The notes beneath the pieces were generated by a model. That model was given only the letters and a program-made list of their open reading frames with translations, did no database searches and was not told where the DNA came from. This document shows, one piece after another, positions 46,553 to 54,472 of a stretch of DNA of 64,000 nt (the first letter of the stretch is position 1; each line of letters opens with the position of its first letter). Position numbers and translations under genes: made by a program. The DNA comes from Saprospiraceae bacterium. Lineage in GTDB: Bacteria > Bacteroidota > Bacteroidia > Chitinophagales > Saprospiraceae. The stretch covers positions 166,573-230,572 of the forward strand of contig JAHDGU010000007.1 in assembly GCA_020627535.1 (NCBI GenBank), written 5' to 3'.

Positions 46553-48986
46553 ATTCTCTTTTTTGAGAAATCAATTCTAACTGTCTTTCCAGCTGTGTTA
46601 TACGAGCTAGAATCATTTCCTTTTCTAATTGATTTTTACGATTTTCCTCCTTGAGTTTCTCATTTTCTAGAGAGAGTTCCTGTACTGCTTTCACCAATGG
46701 AACCACAAATGAAGAATAGCTAAGAGCATAGTGAGAATTATCATCTTGCGGTGCAATGACACCATCAAAATCATAGCCTATTTTTTTGGCGGAAGCCTCT
46801 ACTTCCTGTGCAATAAAACCTGACTGAAAAGTCTCTGCTCTTGCCAGATTCTTGATACGAAGATCACTGCTTAGTTCTCGTCCTTGAAACGCAGCCAGTT
46901 TGTTGTAATCAACCTTGTAGCCTACAGGTCTCAGAGAATTGATAAATCTTAGACCTGGTATATTTTCTCGAATGTCTTTTTTGAAACGACCATCGGATAA
47001 ATTCGACCAATTTGAGTATCCTCCAATTTGCGAGACCGCTGTATTTCCAAGTACAATTTGATTATCTGTGGAGGCATAGGCCTCTTGTCCAAGTGCTATC
47101 GAATTTTCATCAAAGTTTGCAACTTCTGCTTTATGTCCTATGGCAATGCTTCCATGCCCACTCTGTCCGACTTGCGCCTCATGCCCAAGAGCCATGGCAT
47201 TGCGTGCAAAAGCTATGGTCTCTGCATTGGGCCCAATAGCCATACAATTATCTTCCCTTGCATAAGTATTCTGACCAATAGCTAAACCAGAATGACCGCT
47301 ACTCGTTGCTTTGTAGCCCAAAACCACTGAGCTGTCTGCGCTGACACCTGTATGAGCATCATCCCCGATGCTGACAGAATATCTGTAGGTACGAGAGGAC
47401 CTGCCAATCGATACAGAATTATGTGAGGCATCGCTGTCATATCCGATCGCAACCCCTTCTGTCAACGCATCAGCTTTGGCACCAATAGAAACGCCCTTAC
47501 GGGCGGCCTTAGACAAAAGCCCAATAGCTACACTGGTATCTCCAGACACCTCTGACTCTGAGCCTATCATAACTGACTCATCCCCTTCACTGCCAAATGA
47601 TCTTCCTGCCTCTCGTCCGATCACTATAGCAGAGCTGGCTTGTATGCGTGCATCACTACCGATGACCACACTATAGTCGTGGTCAGAGATCGCGCTTGGC
47701 CCGAGAGCAATGCTACCTTGACCATTGGCCCTTGCCTCATTGCCGAGGGCAATGGACTCAATATCCAGCGCTTCAGATTGATGACCTATGGCGATCGTTG
47801 ATCTCTGAGATGCTGCCGCTGCATATCCCAAGCTCAATGCGTAGATGGAGTCTGATGATGCCGAAGAACCAATAGAAATGGCATAAATTCCATTGCTATT
47901 GGCTCCACGACCTATACTGAGAGCTTCCGCACCGGAGGTACCACTGAATGCGCCCAGAGAGATGCTGAATGGATCAACTGTAACAGCTCCTTGACCAATC
48001 GCAACCGAAGAGATACCTTGAGTCTTGGCAAAGACGCCCATAGCGATAGAATTGCTCAATTCAGATTCAGCACCCAAGCCAATAGAAATAGTTTGCATGC
48101 CCACCGCCTTCGACAAATAGCCTTGGGCGATAGCGCCTGGCCCATTCGCACTGGCTTCTCTCCCTATCGAAATACTCTGCTGACCTAGTGCGAATGACTC
48201 TGGACCAAGAGCAACAGTAAAATCACCTCGAGCATCAGAGGCATACCCAAACTGCACCGAGCGTCGGCCAGACTCTTGCCACGCGCTATCAATATTCACC
48301 CCACCTCCGACGGCCTGGTTGTCTGCCTTGAAAAAGAATCCACTTAATTTAACTTGACTAGAATCTTCTTGACCATAGATATGGCGCCATTCGATTTGAA
48401 AACCGTCATAAGGACCACCTGGATTGGATGAGTTGCTCGTAAATGTGACCACAACTCCATCAGGAGTGACTGAGTAAAATGTATCCGGTGCGCTGATGCT
48501 ACCAGTATAAATAACAGGATCTTGATAAGGCATCATGAGCGTGAGCGTATCACCACTGCCCTCCATGTCTACCATATCGACAATGATCTCACACAAAATG
48601 GTTCTTTCAGAACTTGCGCCAGTGATGATCGTAAAGGAGTAGTCTTCGTCGTTGCCGTAGTTTCCTGCAGGTCCTCCTGAATCATATAAACGTCCACATG
48701 CCACATTCCCAAATGCGTCTGTATCAATCTGAAAATCACTGTAAGAACAGTCCTCGTATTGATACAAATAATCTGAGTTCGTCTCCCAAAAAGATCGCCA
48801 CTCTGTGCCATCGAAGCCTTCAAATTGAGCCGTACTATCTACATACCTGATTTGGCCAGCCTCTGCAAATTCTTCTGAGTCAGCTATTTTGAGTCTGCCT
48901 TCTATATCTGCTTGAGCAGGTAATGCACTTGCACTCACAATGAGGAAAAGTGCCAACAATTGAAAATTAAAAGTTCTCTGAAGCAT
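46545..48986 (-). CDS. YadA-head-like repeat surface protein with CUB-like domain and S74 chaperone domain
   Basis: An 813-aa exported protein (signal peptide ending near PAQ). The N-terminal module IEGRLKIADSEEFAEAGQIRY / FDGTEWRSF matches that of the following gene. About residues 70-190 look like a CUB-type jelly roll (CGRLYDSGGPAGNYGNDE; TSNSSNPGGPYDGFQIEW). Residues about 215-650 are roughly 14-residue repeats of SIALG/SVAIG type, as in YadA/Hia heads. At about residue 662 the S74 chaperone begins (LSDGRFKKDIREN), with GFIAQEVEASAKK and a long C-terminal coiled coil ending QLELISQKREYE. Trimer formation and self-cleavage are expected from the family. No outer-membrane anchor domain is present. 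Confidence 0.9.
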   Translation of the reverse strand: MLQRTFNFQLLALFLIVSASALPAQADIEGRLKIADSEEFAEAGQIRYVDSTAQFEGFDGTEWRSFWETNSDYLYQYEDCSYSDFQIDTDAFGNVACGRLYDSGGPAGNYGNDEDYSFTIITGASSERTILCEIIVDMVDMEGSGDTLTLMMPYQDPVIYTGSISAPDTFYSVTPDGVVVTFTSNSSNPGGPYDGFQIEWRHIYGQEDSSQVKLSGFFFKADNQAVGGGVNIDSAWQESGRRSVQFGYASDARGDFTVALGPESFALGQQSISIGREASANGPGAIAQGYLSKAVGMQTISIGLGAESELSNSIAMGVFAKTQGISSVAIGQGAVTVDPFSISLGAFSGTSGAEALSIGRGANSNGIYAISIGSSASSDSIYALSLGYAAAASQRSTIAIGHQSEALDIESIALGNEARANGQGSIALGPSAISDHDYSVVIGSDARIQASSAIVIGREAGRSFGSEGDESVMIGSESEVSGDTSVAIGLLSKAARKGVSIGAKADALTEGVAIGYDSDASHNSVSIGRSSRTYRYSVSIGDDAHTGVSADSSVVLGYKATSSGHSGLAIGQNTYAREDNCMAIGPNAETIAFARNAMALGHEAQVGQSGHGSIAIGHKAEVANFDENSIALGQEAYASTDNQIVLGNTAVSQIGGYSNWSNLSDGRFKKDIRENIPGLRFINSLRPVGYKVDYNKLAAFQGRELSSDLRIKNLARAETFQSGFIAQEVEASAKKIGYDFDGVIAPQDDNSHYALSYSSFVVPLVKAVQELSLENEKLKEENRKNQLEKEMILARITQLERQLELISQKREYE

Positions 48987-49143
48987 TATTTCTTCCGATA
49001 TTAATCTGCCTCAAGAATCGATTATAAATCACTGAATTTGGGCTGCGATTGATCAATATGGTCAAATGACTGAGCAAATTGGCTAGTGAGAGAAAGAGTC
49101 AAGATCGCAAGTCTATATCTATAGGCTTGATGGATTATCTCTT

Positions 49144-49219
49144 GGGCGTCCGGGCGCTACGGTCATTGGCTCGGTCCTCCGGACTCACGCTGAGGCGTGA
49201 CCATTCCCATCGCTGACGC
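49144..49219. repeat. GC-rich intergenic repeat, copy B
   Basis: A 76-bp GC-rich block starting GGGCGTC and ending ATCGCTGACGC, the same ends as the 120-bp block at 2592-2711. It lies between the divergent 813-aa S74 gene and the 205-aa gene, in an otherwise AT-richer intergenic region of 265 bp. It carries a small inverted repeat (CACGC...GCGTG around 49187-49200). Confidence 0.5.
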
Positions 49220-49251
49220 AAAGAACCAAAAATCCACGACCAAAACGCTCA

Positions 49252-49869
49252 ATGATGCGACCTGCTTACTCATTGAGTCGCCGATATGAGCATCAAGTGT
49301 TTCAACTTCACAGTGTGGGCTTCTTTAGTGGTATAAGATTGAGTTGGACTATCGACGACACGAATGATGTCATGGTTCAAGTATCTGAAGGTGGTCTCGT
49401 GTACATTGGCTTTTCATATCTACAATCGGGTGGTGAGTACTATGCTGGATTCCAATCATGGTCTGAGCTCATTACTTCCAAAAGTGCACTTCACGATCCT
49501 CCTTGTCACATCAATGATGAGCTCCTCAGCATTGCACTTGAAAAGATGAAGGGGATCTCATGCAGCGTTGAGATTTCGATCACCAATCAAAGTAACTTGA
49601 CGATCCACTCCATTTATCTTCAAATCAACGACGAGCCGCGAACCATCTCTCCACTAATTAATGTAGCCGCTGATACAACCAAGACACTTTACACTGCAGG
49701 TCTACCAATCGGTAACTACGTCATCGAATTATTATGCACAATTTCAACGAATAAAAAGTCAGAGAAATTACGTCAAAGACAGTCGGTTTTTATCGACAAG
49801 AAGACTTGCATAAATTTTATTCTGACCGACCAACTACTCCTGACATATCAAATTCCATCACCATGGTAG
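49252..49869 (+). CDS. hypothetical protein
   Basis: A 205-aa protein that I do not recognise. It has no signal peptide. The first part (to about 110) includes an aromatic/Gly segment SVGFFSGIRLSWTIDD and LQSGGEYYAGFQSW. The second part (about 115-200) is beta-rich (VEISITNQSNLTIHSIYLQIN; LPIGNYVIELLC) and looks like an immunoglobulin-like sandwich. Its stop overlaps the start of the next lipoprotein gene (ATGGTAG), and the four genes from here to 53381 are spaced as one operon with a sensor kinase. The first ~25 residues could be upstream of the real start. Coding status is supported by the continuous overlap with a real gene and normal composition. Confidence 0.6.
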   Translation: MMRPAYSLSRRYEHQVFQLHSVGFFSGIRLSWTIDDTNDVMVQVSEGGLVYIGFSYLQSGGEYYAGFQSWSELITSKSALHDPPCHINDELLSIALEKMKGISCSVEISITNQSNLTIHSIYLQINDEPRTISPLINVAADTTKTLYTAGLPIGNYVIELLCTISTNKKSEKLRQRQSVFIDKKTCINFILTDQLLLTYQIPSPW

Positions 49870-50432
49870 TACGTATCGGATTACTCCTCATACTCAGTCT
49901 CAGCATAGTTAGCTGCAGTAACTCTGTCGAAGGGCAGAGAAAACGCTGGGCTTACAATATGGATCGAGTAGATTTTCTCACACAGAAATATCCCAACTTT
50001 AATGTAGTCCTAGTTGACATTAAGAAAAAGAGCGAGACTCAATTTTCTTCTGCACTGCAAGAGCCCGAAGAAGAAACTAAAATTCAACAGATGTCCGATG
50101 CCAATAAAACCATCAGCCCAAGTTTTGTGAGAAAGCTGTATCAACTCGATAATCAATACAACGAGCTCCGACAACTACAAGAGAAGTTGGCGGCGACCAA
50201 ACAAAAAGGAGACGAGAAGATAGTCTCAGCCATTCAAGCCAATACGATAGAGCAGCTCATCAAAAACACGCAAGCTGAAATCCAAGAGCTCAAGCCAAGC
50301 TCAGTGGCTCAAGCAGATCGTCTTGTCAATCAGCTTGTGCATCCAATAGAACAAAAGATCAAGTCTCTCAAAAGTTACTTAACAAAGTCTCAGCAAGACC
50401 TTGAGACTCCAATAACCACCACTAGTCAGTGA
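49863..50432 (+). CDS. coiled-coil lipoprotein
   Basis: The frame opens at 49806, but the ATG at 49863 (MVVRIGLLLILSLSIVSC) gives a lipobox with Cys18 and a product of 189 aa. The mature part is helical and charged with heptad-like stretches from about residue 85 on (QLDNQYNELRQLQEKLAAT; NTQAEIQELKPSS; IEQKIKSLKSYL). Near residue 25 the segment RKRWAYNMDRVDFLTQKYPNF is distinctive. No enzyme signature. It lies 19 bases before the sensor kinase gene and overlaps the previous gene, so a role in sensing at the envelope, or as a target of the two-component system, is possible but unproven. Confidence 0.8.
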   Translation: MVVRIGLLLILSLSIVSCSNSVEGQRKRWAYNMDRVDFLTQKYPNFNVVLVDIKKKSETQFSSALQEPEEETKIQQMSDANKTISPSFVRKLYQLDNQYNELRQLQEKLAATKQKGDEKIVSAIQANTIEQLIKNTQAEIQELKPSSVAQADRLVNQLVHPIEQKIKSLKSYLTKSQQDLETPITTTSQ

Positions 50433-50451
50433 TATTGACTAACTTGAATCA

Positions 50452-52638
50452 ATGCTTTGTCGTTCTATCATATTTATTGTTCTTTGTCTTGTGGCCACAT
50501 ACGGTTCTGGGCAATGCCTTACGGAAGGAGATGGCATACGATGGGGACATTTCCGGAGCATCCTCGAAGATCACCATGGCGTCCTCTGGCTCGCTTCTAC
50601 ACATGGCATATACCGATGGGATGGATATAGGCTCCATCATACGGGAGTATCTCAGAGTGACAAGACACTGATGACAGATCATGACATCAACATCATCTAC
50701 AGGGATACCCGAGATAGGATCTGGATCGGAAGTAACAGCTATGGACTAGCCATCTATGAGCCAAAAACTAACTCGGCCATTTTATTCGAGTCTAAAGGTG
50801 TCGATTCCATCAATGACTTTCCCATACAACATATCTGGAGTATCGTCCAACAAAAAAATCAGGTATTTATCGGCGGTCGAGAAGGCCTCGTCATATTTGA
50901 CGCTAAAGATTTAAGCTATGAGTATCACGACATACAAACAGGCGTTTGGAACAGCCGTCCCACTAGGCGCAATCTGATAAGAATCATCATTCCTCAAGAC
51001 TCCAACAATATCTATCTAGGAGGACACTTCGGACTGGGTCAATACAATATTCAATCACGGAAGTTTGAGCACTTCCCTTCCACACTGCCAGGCACACATG
51101 ATATTCCTCAAGAATTTATAGACCAAGGTTGGCAGCCAACAATCTTAAATGGTACTATATACAATGGTAATGTTTATATGACGACCTGGTCCTCTGGCGT
51201 ATGCAAATTTGATCCAGTCACGCGGCAATGGACAAACTGGTTGTTTGAACCATTTAGTATAGAAGATGGCATTGCTAATAATAATATTCTCCAATACAGC
51301 TATTTCACTGACAACAAAGTCATTTGTTCTCAAGAAGATCATTTCGAAAGAGCTTATTTAGAATTTGACCTAGCTAAAGAAAAATTTCTATTTGATTCAA
51401 ACTATCCCCCAAGGCCACATAATGATCAACATACACGTGCACCCTATGTGGATCGCAATGGGTCGATCGTACACACTGGCCATACCTACATTTGTTTTGA
51501 TGAGTACTATGAGAAAACTTCCGAGAATCAGCACCAGCTGAGATATCTCGAAATATCAACGGATGATATACTGTACAGCAGTGCCAATTGGTCTATGACT
51601 CCTGATCTGCTAAAACTATCACATAACACAGACAGTCTGCATCTCGAATATGGCCTCATCAACTTTCCAACAGACGAAGAAGCGTCATATCAGTATTCGA
51701 GAGATGGTGGTAGAAATTGGATAGATCATGCGGAAAGTAGATTTCTTGACTTGACAGATATACCTAGAGGGAAATCCACCATGCTCGTACGCGGAAAATC
51801 GAGCCATAGTCCGGATTGGACACAGGCTCCACCTCTCCATATACAAAAAGAGTCAGCACTCTATCAGACCAACACGTTCAAGGGTACCGCCATTGGATTT
51901 CTAGCACTCTTATCCGCTGTAATTTACTATCTCCGTCGGAGACATAGAATAAAACAGGATGCTCTTGAGCTTGAATACCACAAAAAACTATTGGATTCTC
52001 AGATGACTGCTTTGCGCAGTCAAATGAATCCGCATTTCCTGTTTAATAGTCTCAACTCTGTCAACAACTATATTCTTCAAGAAGATCCCAGGAATGCGAG
52101 TCGCTATCTCACAAAGTTCTCCAGATTAATGCGCATGATACTCAACAACTCTGCTCATGATCTTGTAAGTCTCGAAGATGAGATCGAAACTATCTCTCTG
52201 TATCTCGAGCTTGAGCAACTGCGACTCAGCGGAAAATTCAACTATCATCTCACACACGCAGAGGATCTTTCTTTAAGTTCTACGATGATTCCACCACTCG
52301 TAGTGCAGCCATTTGTAGAAAATGCGATTTGGCATGGGCTCATGCCCCTTTCTGAACCTCGAAACGTAGATATTAGTTTTTTAAGAGTAGGTGACAAAAT
52401 TCAATGTGCAGTCGATGATAACGGTATTGGAAGAAAAGCGGCAGAAAAAAATAAGCAAGACTCTCTCACTAGAAAAAAATCTCTAGGATTAAAATTGACT
52501 AGTGAGCGTATTGATCTCTTGCAAAAAACACAGGGCATATCCACAGACATCCAAATCATCGATAAAAATCAAGATGACAAGTCGCTCGGGACAAAAGTCA
52601 TCATTACTCTTCCATACATTCAAGCAGATTCCATATGA
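50452..52638 (+). CDS. LytS/YpdA-type sensor histidine kinase with short periplasmic propeller
   Basis: A 728-aa membrane kinase. After a signal peptide (to about residue 20) there are a few two-component-regulator propeller repeats (HHGVLWLASTHGIYRWDGYR; RDRIWIGSNSYGLAIYEP), fewer than the usual 14, then a Y_Y_Y-like beta domain (about 385-465). One transmembrane helix lies near 476-495. The His-kinase domain of the LytS class shows QMNPHFLFNSLNSVNNYIL with the phospho-accepting His near 526, PFVENAIWHGLM near 620 and the ATP-binding DDNGIGRKAA near 655. The stop overlaps the next gene's ATG (ATGA), which encodes the partner regulator. Ligand unknown. Confidence 0.9.
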   Translation: MLCRSIIFIVLCLVATYGSGQCLTEGDGIRWGHFRSILEDHHGVLWLASTHGIYRWDGYRLHHTGVSQSDKTLMTDHDINIIYRDTRDRIWIGSNSYGLAIYEPKTNSAILFESKGVDSINDFPIQHIWSIVQQKNQVFIGGREGLVIFDAKDLSYEYHDIQTGVWNSRPTRRNLIRIIIPQDSNNIYLGGHFGLGQYNIQSRKFEHFPSTLPGTHDIPQEFIDQGWQPTILNGTIYNGNVYMTTWSSGVCKFDPVTRQWTNWLFEPFSIEDGIANNNILQYSYFTDNKVICSQEDHFERAYLEFDLAKEKFLFDSNYPPRPHNDQHTRAPYVDRNGSIVHTGHTYICFDEYYEKTSENQHQLRYLEISTDDILYSSANWSMTPDLLKLSHNTDSLHLEYGLINFPTDEEASYQYSRDGGRNWIDHAESRFLDLTDIPRGKSTMLVRGKSSHSPDWTQAPPLHIQKESALYQTNTFKGTAIGFLALLSAVIYYLRRRHRIKQDALELEYHKKLLDSQMTALRSQMNPHFLFNSLNSVNNYILQEDPRNASRYLTKFSRLMRMILNNSAHDLVSLEDEIETISLYLELEQLRLSGKFNYHLTHAEDLSLSSTMIPPLVVQPFVENAIWHGLMPLSEPRNVDISFLRVGDKIQCAVDDNGIGRKAAEKNKQDSLTRKKSLGLKLTSERIDLLQKTQGISTDIQIIDKNQDDKSLGTKVIITLPYIQADSI

Positions 52639-53381
52639 GCCTCAATGCTATCATCATCGACGACGAAGATCACGCGAGAGGAGCCCTAAAAAAGCTCCTT
52701 GAATGGAATTGCCCAGAAGTGAAAATTCTAGCTGCATGCGACCACGTCGACGCGGCTCTTGAAGCCATTAAAACTTATCAGCCGCAGCTTATATTTCTTG
52801 ATATCGAAATGCCTGAAAAAAACGGCTTTGATCTCGTCCGAGAGTGTGATAATATAAGCTTTCACATCATCTTTACCACTGCCTACGATGAATTTGCATT
52901 GCAAGCTTTCAAGGTCAATGCGATAGCTTATCTACTCAAGCCCATAGATGAGGAGGAATTAAAGATGTCTGTGGAGCGTGTCAAAAAATTAGAAGCAAAG
53001 TCGATCAGCAAAGAAGCACTCCTAGAGAGTATATCACAGATTAACTCTCAAGAAACTAAACTCAATAAAATCGCCATTCCTACATCAGAAGGGATGGAGT
53101 TCATCAGAGTAGATCAAATACTACGATGTGCTTCAGAGAGTAATTATACTCATATTTATCTAACGACCGGTTCGAGGGTACTCGTCTCAAAGACACTGAA
53201 GGAAATTGAATATTTATTATCGAAACATAACTTTTTCCGAGTTCACAGTTCGCATCTGGTTCATCTAGATCATATTGAAAAATATCTCAACGGTCGAGGC
53301 GGTCAAGTGCTCATGAGTAATGGAGAGATCATTCCCGTGTCTAGAAGTAAGAAAGCTGAGCTTTTGGCGATTTATAGATAA
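52635..53381 (+). CDS. LytTR-family response regulator
   Basis: A 248-aa two-component regulator. The receiver domain (about 1-120) has the acidic pair IIDDEDHARGA, the phosphorylation Asp in LIFLDIEMPEKNGF near residue 56, TTAYDEFALQAF and LLKPIDEEEL with the conserved Lys. The LytTR DNA-binding domain (about 145-248) shows CASESNYTHIYL, the SKTLKEIE segment, FFRVHSSHLVHLDHI and a final VSRSKKAELL. It overlaps the kinase gene by four bases and is its cognate partner. The operon is closed by a strong hairpin terminator 108 bases downstream. Confidence 0.95.
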   Translation: MSLNAIIIDDEDHARGALKKLLEWNCPEVKILAACDHVDAALEAIKTYQPQLIFLDIEMPEKNGFDLVRECDNISFHIIFTTAYDEFALQAFKVNAIAYLLKPIDEEELKMSVERVKKLEAKSISKEALLESISQINSQETKLNKIAIPTSEGMEFIRVDQILRCASESNYTHIYLTTGSRVLVSKTLKEIEYLLSKHNFFRVHSSHLVHLDHIEKYLNGRGGQVLMSNGEIIPVSRSKKAELLAIYR

Positions 53382-53489
53382 ATAGTACCCATGTACTGAC
53401 TCAGAATGCTAATTGACTCATTCTGTGTCTGCTTTTGATAAGAAGGTGTCAAACTTTGGATTCAAGAAAACAAACAACCCAAAAAACTT

Positions 53490-53516
53490 TGGCGTGGTGA
53501 AAATCACGCCATTTTT
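53490..53516. terminator. bidirectional intrinsic terminator
   Basis: TGGCGTG and CACGCCA pair perfectly around an 8-base loop (53490-53511) and are followed on the plus strand by TTTTT. On the minus strand the hairpin is followed by AAGTTTTTT. It therefore can stop both the LytTR operon and the convergent substrate-binding protein gene, whose stop codon is at 53524. Confidence 0.85.
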
Positions 53517-53523
53517 AATCCAC

Positions 53524-54378
53524 CTATCGCCTCCATACCAAAGCCTCTCGACTCTGGTTTTTGTCGATGATGCCCGCATTGTCAAGGTGGTACTCTACAC
53601 TTGAGAGCATCTTGTTACTGACCCAGCCGTGGACAGCCCACTCAGTGCTATGAAACCATCTTGATACATCCTCTGCCTTCTGGTCATAGCGATCACTCAC
53701 TAGCCTGATGTTGTCGTCATTCATCATGAAGATTTGACACCGCCGCTGGATGATCTGTAAGGCGCGCCGTACCGTGTCCGGCTTCGTCGCAATGATCTTG
53801 TCCGTGGCGGCAACGACGAAGCACGGCCAAGGAGAATAGTAACTGCCAAGGCGTCTAAGTTGTCCAGAATCTACATAAGGCTTCGTCGTATACTTCTCCC
53901 AATAGAAGACATCAGATTCATTCTTCCCCAATGAGTCAAGCGCACCTTCAAGGTTTTTGATGATGACCCATTGATCCTTACCGATTTGTGTTTCTCGCTC
54001 ATTGGCATCCACTTGAGGCATCAGATGTGAGCCGGAGCCGTATCGACTGATAGCAAACTGTCGATCCCAGATATCCTGATACTGTCCAAGCTTGTTACTG
54101 GCACCAGTATGGACACCCCAGCAAAGTGGTGTATTGATGTATACACTCACTATTTTCGAAGGATTGCCCTTGTAGATATCAGTAATGATGCCTTCTGTCA
54201 GGAGGATACAGAGATCCACTTCATCATTTCTCAAGGCCTTTGTCATCTGGCCGGTGCCACCATCATAGGTAATCCACTCTAGATCAATGTCCATTTGAGC
54301 GAAAGCTCCTTCCTCGATAGCGAGATGCCATGGCAGATTAAAATGCTCAGGTACACCACCCACTCTCAGTTTTGTCAT
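53524..54378 (-). CDS. cytoplasmic periplasmic-binding-protein-fold protein (Ca3427-like)
   Basis: A solute-binding type 2 fold protein. The frame opens at 54387 but the ATG at 54378 (MTKLRVGGVPEHFNLPWHL) is preferred: the promoter element TACCTTTG overlaps the upstream start. The product is 284 aa and has no signal peptide, so it is probably cytoplasmic. Typical segments are GVPEHFNLPWHLAIEEGAF, YDGGTGQMTKALRNDEVDL, FAISRYGSGSHLM and VFYWEKYTTKPYVDSG, as in SsuA/THI5-like and Ca3427-like proteins that resemble nitrate/pyrimidine precursor binding components. No ABC permease or ATPase is nearby. It may be a binding or biosynthetic protein for a pyrimidine-like ligand; this is inference. Confidence 0.85.
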   Translation of the reverse strand: MTKLRVGGVPEHFNLPWHLAIEEGAFAQMDIDLEWITYDGGTGQMTKALRNDEVDLCILLTEGIITDIYKGNPSKIVSVYINTPLCWGVHTGASNKLGQYQDIWDRQFAISRYGSGSHLMPQVDANERETQIGKDQWVIIKNLEGALDSLGKNESDVFYWEKYTTKPYVDSGQLRRLGSYYSPWPCFVVAATDKIIATKPDTVRRALQIIQRRCQIFMMNDDNIRLVSDRYDQKAEDVSRWFHSTEWAVHGWVSNKMLSSVEYHLDNAGIIDKNQSREALVWRR

Positions 54379-54384
54379 AGTACA

Positions 54385-54392
54385 CAAAGGTA
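54385..54392 (-). promoter_or_regulatory. candidate -7 promoter element for the substrate-binding protein gene
   Basis: Reads TACCTTTG on the minus strand, with TTTG 17 bases further upstream as a possible -33 element. It ends only six bases from the ATG at 54378, implying an almost leaderless mRNA and deciding against the ATG at 54387. Confidence 0.5.
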
Positions 54393-54472
54393 ATTTGTCT
54401 GAAAATAGCCAAATGGCTGCTTGATGCAGCGATATAACAGGCCACTGGGTCTAGTAGATAAAGCATACAACT

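Noticed and set aside
43778..48986. Regular DNA repeats that could suggest a CRISPR array or satellite
   Set aside because: The periodicity comes from coding repeats of a beta-roll; units vary at the DNA level and there are no constant repeats with unique spacers.
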